Shown here: positions 56,670-64,000 of the stretch, piece after piece
Numbering within the stretch: the first letter of the stretch is position 1
Layout of the letters: each line of letters opens with the position of its first letter
Source of the DNA: Chinchilla lanigera
Lineage: Eukaryota > Chordata > Mammalia > Rodentia > Chinchillidae
Length of the DNA stretch: 64,000 nucleotides
Assembly (NCBI RefSeq): GCF_000276665.1
Contig: NW_004955473.1
Location: 9,478,865-9,542,864 of the forward strand
Direction: 5' to 3'
Notes under the pieces: model-generated
The model's input: only the letters and a program-made list of their open reading frames with translations
What the model was told of the DNA's origin: nothing
The model's database searches: none
Program-made: the position numbers and the translations under genes

Positions 56670-57110
56670 TGTGACCCACATAGCCAGTGGGGTCCTGAGA
56701 GAGGGAGACAGGAGATTAAGAAAAAACTAAACACATACTAAAAGGAAAGCTGGGACGTGGTGGGACCTGACCCCTCTGATGGACAGGCAGTGATAACCCA
56801 GCAGGGCCTGTCTCGTTATTTATACACAGTAAAAAGAGGGGAAGCACACTGCAGAAACAAAAGTGCAAGATCTCAGTATTTTGCTGAGAACACTGAAAAT
56901 GCAACATTCTTAGAGCTATCTGTGCTATAATTGACAGGGAGGAACACCAAGGCCAGACACCTACTGGACTAGACTGCCCTTGCTATAGTCCCAACAACTT
57001 GTTTACATAGCTCTCTTCCAGAGCTCCATGTTCTTGGGGCTGGCCTCACTCTAGCCCTGAATATGTGGTCAATCTCCAGCTCAGCTGCTTCCCACGCTTA
57101 ATTTTTCTCA
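56670..57110 (-). mobile_element. Probable ERVK/class II-like LTR
   Basis: On the - strand a U3-like region leads to a good TATA box 'gtgtataaataacgagac' (complement near 56,811-56,828). A pyrimidine-rich R/U5 follows with 'ctcctgtctccctctctcag' and an end near 'ggaccccactggctatgtg'. This layout is common in class II LTRs. Boundaries approximate; no internal sequence attached. Confidence 0.5.
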
Positions 57111-58865
57111 TTATTATTTTAACCCTTTGTTTTAGAAATCAGGTTTTCAAATTCAAAATTGTCCCCGTTATTTCCAGATGACCTACTATGTATAATCAAA
57201 ATTCCTCTAAGTATATGTCCCTGATATTGTGGAAATAAGAGTACAGTAAATATACATCTAAACAACTATGATAAAAGGAGGATGGGATAAGCCCCAAAGA
57301 GGAAAGAGTTCAGAGGAGAGAATTTCAGGAGGGAAGTTCAAGAGGGAACATCTTAGAAAAGGTAGCAGTCTGAAAAATAAGGGGATACAAGTCTGAAAAA
57401 CTATGGAGAGACCACTAAAAAGAAAGAAGTGCATTCAAGGCAGATGGAAGTGTATTTTGAGCTAAAGATTTTTAGATTTTATTCACAATAGTATTTAAGC
57501 AAAAGCACAGGCTGTTCCACTGTACCAAAGTTCATCTGATGGTCTGTGTGAAAAGCTAAACTTCACACAGTTTCAAGGGAAACAAAAGCAGCATTAGCCT
57601 ACAGCATTCTGGAACTTCAATCTAGGCATCAAGCGCCCGGAGAAATCAGTAAGCCCACTATTTGGTAGTATGTATCTCCTGCCTATTTTCATTTTGTAAT
57701 TGGAATTCCTTTGTCAGTAAAACAAAGAGGTCCTGCAGAAGTCTGCATTATTGTAATGATATGAACAAAAATGTTTTTATAGAAAATTTTGAGATAACAA
57801 AATCATATTTTCAACATGAAATTCAAGAATAGGGAAAGGATTTGTAATATTTGAATGATAGCTCTGGTTTTTATTTTTAAACAATAGCTTTGTGATTGTG
57901 AAGTTATACGTTTATTTTGGAAAATAAAATATAGGATATAAAAGGAAAATTTAAATTGTAAGAAATTCCATGAATTACCATTAATATTGTTATTTCTTTT
58001 TGTAATCCTTTCATACACATCTATCTTTCTGGTCTATTTATTCTAAAATGTTTGATTGGATTATATATCATTTTAATCTCTATTTTTTTAATTGAAAAAT
58101 ATATGGGGGATCAATTCATTTTAAACAATATAAATTTGAGGTAATTGTGAAATATTAATAACGAAATATCCAGTCAGATGTTAGAGATGCAGCCAAGGAG
58201 GAATGTCATAGCAAAGGAAATGATCTTGCAAATGTCAATTTCTAAAAGTAACTATTGGCACCAGATCACCCACAATTTCAAACCATGAGTTGTTGAGGTA
58301 AGAAAGCGGTTGATTCAGTTGGAATAGAGAAGATGATTTCAGAATGTGTCGTGTGACTGCTCTAAGTATTCATACTGGATTGCAATGTAAAAATCAATTT
58401 CTTATTGTGAGTCTAAGGGCTGAGCCTTTAAGAACAATAAAGACACTGACAGGAGGGGAACCACAGGCAGTTTTAAGGAAAGAAGATCAATGGTTGGCAC
58501 TGGTCTCTGGATCACTTATACGTTCTTAAAAATTATTGAGGACTCAAAGTGCTGCTCTTTCTGTGGGTTATTCCTATTGATATTTATGTATCAGAACTTA
58601 AAACAGACAGAAATCAGATATTTGTGTATCAATTCACTTAAAGCAATTGTAATAAACCTATTATGAAATTAAGTTTGCACAGACACCTTAAAATACTCAA
58701 AATCAGCCTCTGGGAGTCTCTGGACCGCACTTGGAGAACAGGAGGCACCTAATACAGAGAATAAAGGAAGAATAAGGGTTAGAAACATTTTACTGATAGT
58801 GAATATAAGGATTGGATTGACTTGAGCAAAGATCTTTGAACTGTACATCAGATCAGATCATGCAC
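57111..58865. other. Mostly AT-rich, nothing recognised
   Basis: A purine-rich part at about 57,270-57,450 and AT-rich remainder. Frames of 60-71 codons without motif. Confidence 0.5.
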
Positions 58866-58869
58866 ATCC

Positions 58870-59375
58870 CGGCTTCCCATTGTCCTCAGGGAAAAATCCA
58901 AATTATAAATCAAGGCCCCCTGGGATACTTTCTTTCATCACTCCTTCCCCTACTCTGCTTATGCTCATTACACCCTATATGCAGGTTTTTCTGATGTGCC
59001 CAGATATTTCTCCTAACAGTTACTATAGATTCTGGTTGCTCTGCCTAGAATGCTAACTAGTACACAGTCTCCAAGTCTCAGATTAATAGCCAGTGGCTTA
59101 GGCAAGCTGACCTAGCCACCTCAACTCCAATCTATACTGAACCTTCTCTGTTCTCTTACAGATATCTTTATTGTGCTACTGCAGAGCACCCATCAGTTTA
59201 GAATTATGTTTTCCATTGTAGGATGATGGTGTTTATCTTCTGCCAATAGACTGCAATCTCCACAAGGGTAGGAATAGTTCTGCTTTGTTTAATGTTCTAT
59301 TCCGACTACATAGCACCAGATAGGGACATAGGTGGTGAGCTGCAAATGTGTGCTGAGTGAAAGCATGAATAACAG
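58870..59375 (+). mobile_element. LINE-2 3' end
   Basis: 'tggttgctctgcctagaatg', 'agtctccaagtctcagatta', 'gaccttctctgttctctt'-like middle, 'gactgcaatctccacaaggg', 'taggaatagttctgctttgt' and 'gagctgcaaatgtgtgctga' follow the order of the L2 3' region encoding the end of its ORF2 and 3' UTR. Heavily diverged. Confidence 0.75.
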
Positions 59376-60150
59376 TGAAAAGATATATGGAGCCTATTTT
59401 CTTAGTCTGAAAAGGAATTATTTGTGTGTATTGTTCTGTGTGGAAATGTAAACTGTTAGTTGCTAATTTTCATACAAAATGCATTTTCAAATCTGTTTAT
59501 TATATACTATCCCAATAATTATTAGCATCAAATAATAATTATTAATGTATATGACTATAAAGGCTTCTTTTGGCCATTATTAAGCATGTATCTTAGAAGC
59601 ATTAAATAATTTAGTTACTTCAATATAAATTAATAGTTACCTGTTAGTCCATCATGATAATAATTAACTTAAAAGGTTATGAAGATGAGGTCACAAAGTT
59701 AGAGAGAAGTTCAGGTGCATTTAAATGCCATCAAAACAATCCTAATTGTTCTATACTCCTTTCAAACTCTTTTTTTCAGAGTGTAATTTCATCTCTCGAA
59801 CAGAAATCATGGTACATTTTGAAATCAATTTTCCACTTTTCAACAACTGTGATAGTTAAAAAGTGCCAGAAAGTAATATTCTTCAAAGTATTTCCAATAA
59901 AAAGGCAAACACTAGCATACAGCCAGCTTTCAGATCTGCAAGAGAAGGCACTATGTTATCTTTATGAGGATACAAATTATTGTTATTACTGTATTGGTTT
60001 ATGTGTACAAATATCAAATGTAAGTGAATTTTATATAAATTAAAGATGAAGATACCACTCTTTTAACTGTGTATAATGTTAAATTTAGGCAATTACTTGG
60101 ATACATTTGTATGAATGAATGACCACTGCACCCTGTTGAGGAGGCTTGCT
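59376..60150 (+). other. AT-rich segment with a 129-codon open frame, unassigned
   Basis: The frame 59,654-60,043 is the longest outside recognised repeats, apart from one that includes an ID element. Its translation is compositionally odd (rich in S, I, F, K, with a Tyr/Cys-rich C-terminus) and shows no domain, signal peptide or splice context I can recognise. Most likely chance. Confidence 0.4.
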
Positions 60151-60164
60151 TTCTGAAGTTCATG

Positions 60165-60257
60165 GTTTTTTTTTTTTTTTTTCCAGTACCAGGAATGGAA
60201 CTTACTACCTCGAACTTGCCAGGCAAGCACTGTGCCGCTGAGCTAAATCCCCAGTCC
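60165..60257 (-). mobile_element. ID-type SINE
   Basis: T tail, 'ccagtaccaggaatggaact', 'aacttgccaggcaagcactg' and head complement 'gagctaaatccccagtcc'. A perfect 12-bp duplication (ctgaagttcatg) at 60,153-60,164 and 60,258-60,269. Confidence 0.93.
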
Positions 60258-60269
60258 CTGAAGTTCATG

Positions 60270-61282
60270 ATTAATCTCTGCTAGGGATACATATTATTCT
60301 GAGAGTAAGGTGCCTCAGCATTGAAAGAGGTTTTCCAGTGAAGCATAATATATATGAATCTACACTTACTTGAGCAGGGCTTGCTATATGGACTACAAAG
60401 TGACTTGCTAAGCCCAAGGTTTACAAAAAGCAAACATATTTTGCCTTCCCTTGGCACCCTAGCCAGAGAAGTAGCTCCACATTGTCCATTTGGATACTAA
60501 ATAGAAATAGATAAAGAGAGAACTTTAACTGGCTTGTCAGTTGTTCTCCCAAGCCTTACTAGGGTGTGTGAAAAAATAACTCATCCGACTCTACTGCGAA
60601 CAGATGGAGGCGGAATCTTGACCACCAACTGTTCACATCCATGATCAAGTGAGCGTCCTCCAATGTGGCTGCTTTCCCCAGTGGAGCACAGCCAGAGGAA
60701 AATGGGCACTCCCTAGCAGCAAGCTGGTGACTGCTATTTTACAGACCTGTTTGTGGAAGTTGTTTGGGTAGAAAATCATCAAGGTACCTTCTCTGCTTCT
60801 AATCACTGTAGCCAAAAGCCAACGTGCCAGCACTATTTTTAACCTGTGGTAGCTGATTGCTGGATGGCATTATCAGTTGCAATAGGAAATGATGGTTCAC
60901 CACAACAAGTACTTATTGAAAGTCGGCCTTTAAAAACATCTTCCATTAGACAAGCAACCAAAGAAAACTCCTTCATTTCAGATGGTACACATTGATTTTC
61001 TTTATGTAATTGTTATTGACTTTAGTCTTCTAATATTACTGTACTTACACTCTTACATATGAGGGTATTTAGAAACAAGATTTACATAAATGATATTTTC
61101 CATTATTCATTTTTTCACAGAGAGCAACCTATGGATTAGACAAATATGTTTAAAAAATGAAAGCTAGAGCATTTAAATATTGTTCTCTAAGACTGGGTAG
61201 TTCTAGGTACCTGTTAATAGCCACTCGATGTATATTTGTTGATTAGTGAACTTTTCACAGATCTTTGAACATTTGTTAGCTT
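60270..61282. other. Unassigned, partly less AT-rich
   Basis: The part 60,540-60,860 is closer to balanced composition than its surroundings and lacks recognised repeats. Candidate for conserved non-coding sequence, but this cannot be tested from one genome. Confidence 0.4.
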
Positions 61283-61296
61283 AAGAAGGTGTTTCA

Positions 61297-61402
61297 GGGG
61301 CTGGGGATTTAGCTCAGCGGCAAAGCGCCTGTCTGGCAAGCGCAAGGTCGTGAGTTCGGTTCCCGGTACCGGAGAAAAACCAAAAAAAAAAAAAAAAAAA
61401 AA
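61297..61402 (+). mobile_element. ID-type SINE, young, near-intact
   Basis: Starts 'ggggctggggatttagctca', box B region 'gagttcggttcccggtaccg', then 'gagaaaaacc' and a pure A tail of over 20 bases. A perfect 14-bp duplication (aagaaggtgtttca) at 61,283-61,296 and 61,403-61,416. The long uninterrupted tail suggests this is the youngest insertion in the window. Confidence 0.95.
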
Positions 61403-61416
61403 AAGAAGGTGTTTCA

Positions 61417-62330
61417 CTACATGTATATAAGTGTGTTTGAGGACAAAAAGTCATATGTCTTTAAAATTCCTAGCAAATTATATGAATAATTTAAACCAAG
61501 CAACCGGGTAACTGTCCTAAAGAGATTGCATACTCTACTCTAATTGGATCTCTTGCCCTTTACATCTACTGTTCTGAAACTAGCGATTTAGCACACCTTC
61601 TTCCTGATATCCATATTGGAAATGAAAATTCTTGGTCCCTGAGCAAAGCTACTTGGAAATTCTGCAATTTCCTGTTGCTTAAATGAATCTTGGGGAATCT
61701 CTAAAGTTGAATAAGTGTTCTAGGAAATTCACCTACAGTAAACAGATATGGACCTCTGAAAGCAGAAAATCAGTTCTTAGGAAAAGGAGGAAAGTGACAC
61801 GGCCCTTTATACTTTAGAATTAGGATAAAAACAATGTTTTGAAAGAACTACAGGGTTACAGGTGCAGATCAAATGAATGAAGGACACCACGCAGCCACAG
61901 AAGACTTCTAAGGAAAATGTGAGAGAAAAGTCACATAGAAGGAAGAGTCATGAATATTTTTCAAATGGTTAAACAGATTGCTGAATTGCCAGGAAAGAAG
62001 AAAGTTAAATCTCTTTTCATGAAATGCATGGGTATCACTACCTTCCTTAAATGTCTTCAAAAAAAAAAGTAACAAAGAGACGGCCAGAAAGTGAGATGAT
62101 CATGGTTTTAAATTGTATATTCCATTTTCAAGTCTGTCATGGGTTTTCTATCTCTCATTTTGCCAGAATGTCCTTTCCTTAATCACTCCTTACAGAATGT
62201 CCATACATTCAGAATGCTTCTAGTCAGTGGACGAGTTACTGGCCAGATGTTTCTTTTTTCCTTCCAGAACTTTGAGGTAGGGCTTAAGGCCATATCCTAA
62301 AAGTCTTTTCCCTCCACAGTTCGAGGAGTA
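61417..62330. other. Nothing recognised
   Basis: No repeat family or exon recognised. Confidence 0.5.
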
Positions 62331-62346
62331 GGCAGTTCTTTTTTGT

Positions 62347-62376
62347 TTTTAGTATATGTGCTGCAGAAGCGAGCAC
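62347..62376 (-). pseudogene. U6 snRNA 5' fragment (truncated retrocopy)
   Basis: The complement starts gtgctcgcttctgcagcaca and continues to an 'actaaaa' end. It equals the first 30 nt of U6 spliceosomal RNA with one change (T for G at position 12). It is followed on the - strand by a short A-rich stretch ('aacaaaaaag'). No snRNA body follows. Possible decayed target-site duplication: agctgactaatcc before and aactgcctactcc after (10 of 13). Confidence 0.8.
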
Positions 62377-62379
62377 GGA

Positions 62380-63480
62380 TTAGTCAGCTCTTAATAAAAA
62401 ATCTTTCACTCTTTTGTTTATTCAAAATTTATAAAATCATATTTACTTATATAAAAAGCTTGCTTTTATTTTGAAGAATTGTGCCTTTTAGGGAGGTTCA
62501 TTCCATTGCCACATACCGGTGGCAAGACAGGGATTTTATAGCTGTCCTTTTCCCGTTGCTTTTCTCAACAGTCTAACAGAGAGATCACACAGGAAACAAT
62601 TTCTGCGCCCCTACAGAGTCTGGTTGTAATCTTTTGTTTCTTTGTTGGCAGGGCGGTAGGGCAGGAGAGGGGTGGGTGTTTGAGCCACAGGGATCCAAAT
62701 GATTCCTGCCGGAAGCCCAAGGCAGTGTTGGAAAAGGGACGATAGCAATAAATGTGCTCTTGATTCCCTGATTCTTCCCTCGAGAGTGTTCAGCTCAAAG
62801 CATATCCTCCTTTCGGTGGTGTGATGTGTTTACAATGCTCCCTCTTTGCAAATACCTGTATCAAAAGCCTGGAAGATGGGAACACAAGGTTCCGAGATCT
62901 CCCCCTGGCGTCACCCTACACTACTTCTCTTTTGGAAACTAAACCCAGTTCTTCCTGCTCAGGAGCGCAGAGCCCATCCAGTCTAGAAGCCTTCCTAAGG
63001 CAGCCGCTGCCACCCAGGGAGGGGAACAGCTGGAAGCTTTGGTGCGCGCAAAAAAAGCAACTCATCCCGGTAATTAGCACCAGCCACCGCTTCAAACGTG
63101 CCTTATTGCAACCGCAAGCAACCGCAAGCGGGCTCCCAACTTGGCAACAGCTTCTCGCTCTCCTATCTCCTTTCTTATAGATGAAAATTAAAAACGTGCA
63201 TGCACACTCCCACATTCACACATGCCCTCGTTTCTTCACTCAAGAAAAACATCAGTAAATGTCCTTCGCCCAAAGAAGGTTCGACTCTTCGCGCTATTAT
63301 TTCTTTACCTAGAGGTTAGCAGAGAGTCGCTGGGAACACACATGGGGCTGTTTGTTCTGCGTGCCCCCTTTCTGGCTGTGGCTGAGGTGGCACTGGGGGT
63401 AAAGGTCTTGACAGTCTGCAAGACTAGGGGTTTCTTTGCAGTTGGTGCGGCTCCCCTGGCTCGGCACTTGGTATCTCCCA
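62380..63480. other. Transition from AT-rich to GC-rich sequence
   Basis: CpG frequency begins to rise after about 62,880. A short tandem 'caaccgcaag' pair lies at about 63,109-63,128. Opposed frames of 88-119 codons overlap each other and contain no recognised domain. Confidence 0.5.
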
Positions 63481-64000
63481 CTGTCTAGTTCTAGCTGGAA
63501 AGCCGGGAAGAAAGCTGCTGTGGGCGTCGCCACCGCCCTTCCCAGAACAGGAGCCTGCTCTAAGAAGAGGGTGCCAACGCCTCCCACTTTAGTCACATCT
63601 GGTCCAGCTGTGCAGGTGTGAGCGGCTCGAGAGTGCCTTCATGCGAGGCGCTCCCAAGTCCTGAGCATGCCCAGTCGGACTTCTAAAGCTCCTGAAGGGA
63701 GTTTCTGGGCGTACAAATTCCATCTCTCCACTTTTTCGAGGAAGCTGAGATTGGGAAGGGAGGGATCCAGGGTTTGGGGCAGAGCAGTAGATTCGTCCAG
63801 GTACGTGCCCTCCCGCCCAGCTGGGTGAGGGGCAGAGATGTTTGGTGAACCCAGGGACCAGGGCAGCCAGGCAGGACGGGATTCAGACGGCCCCCGCCCC
63901 CATCACCACAACCATTGGGACTTTGTCAGTGCTGACCTGACGCGCCACCAGGAGGCTGCATGTAGTGCGGCCTTGGCGTTAGGGCTGTACTGACAGCGGG
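63480..64000. promoter_or_regulatory. Edge of a CpG island / promoter-proximal region
   Basis: By hand count about 23 CpG occur in roughly 520 bp at well over 50% G+C, far above the rest of the window. The island continues past the right border. No TATA box is obvious, in line with CpG-island promoters. This suggests a gene start at or just beyond the window's right edge; direction not proven. Confidence 0.6.
63620..63800 (+). other. Candidate non-coding first exon ending in a strong splice donor
   Basis: At 63,800/63,801 the sequence reads 'gtccag' then 'gtacgtg', a near-ideal donor (CAG|GTACGT). It lies inside the CpG-rich edge, as expected for a 5' untranslated exon. The 5' end is not determinable; the start given is a guess. 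No clear initiation codon with an open frame leads into the donor. Confidence 0.3.

Noticed and set aside
59654..60043. Possible small protein gene
   Set aside because: Kept only as a low-interest observation, since there is no initiation context, splice pattern or domain to support it.
62821..63621. Frames of 60-119 codons in the GC-rich end as coding exons
   Set aside because: They overlap on both strands as expected in stop-poor GC-rich DNA and show no domain; the region looks like promoter DNA rather than coding sequence.

Overview
The window reads as AT-rich mammalian genomic DNA, most likely intergenic or deep intronic sequence from a rodent. The rodent call rests on two SINE types found together. 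One is a set of B1-type 7SL-derived elements with a tandem internal duplication. The other is a set of ID-type elements whose head resembles tRNA-Ala, with a box A-like 'tagctcagtggc' and a box B-like 'ggttcgattcc'. I saw no B2 elements, and the youngest ID copies end in an unusual 'ggtaccggagaaaaacc' tail. I therefore think of a non-murine rodent such as a beaver or relative, but the species is a guess. No intact protein-coding gene, tRNA gene, CRISPR array or prokaryotic feature is visible, and almost all short open frames fall inside repeats or are chance frames in AT-rich DNA.

Layout from left to right. Positions 1-8,000 hold a possible LTR at the edge, MaLR/MLT-type solo LTRs and several SINEs. 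Positions 7,800-13,300 are L1 fragments in both orientations, two ID insertions, an odd GC-richer block with a 42-bp tandem repeat, and a purine tract. Positions 13,300-24,900 are sparse and AT-rich, with scattered ID and B1 elements, one MIR, an MLT1-like LTR and two L1 3' ends. Positions 24,900-36,600 are dense with LTRs (one split by an L1), L1 3' ends, SINEs and several solo LTRs with clear target-site duplications. Positions 37,700-42,200 contain L2 and MIR relics, a dispersed 130-bp duplication, and a solo LTR carrying a very small poly(A)-only insertion. Positions 43,200-48,450 are a decayed class I (gammaretrovirus-like) provirus with LTR ends and gag and pol remnants but no recognisable env. 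Positions 48,900-57,100 hold further LTRs, an old L1-type element, a MIR and an ERVK-like LTR. Positions 58,800-62,400 hold an L2, two ID elements and a U6 snRNA-derived fragment.

Only the right edge (about 63,480-64,000) differs in composition. It is GC-rich with many CpGs and carries a strong splice-donor match on the + strand at 63,800/63,801. This looks like the edge of a CpG island and possibly a non-coding first exon of a gene that continues to the right.

No new biological system is evident. The most interesting observations are small-scale ones: an A-only retro-insertion with an 18-bp duplication, the dispersed 130-bp duplication, the in-frame 42-bp repeat block, the U6 chimera, inverted ID pairs, and the specific catalytic lesions of the provirus.
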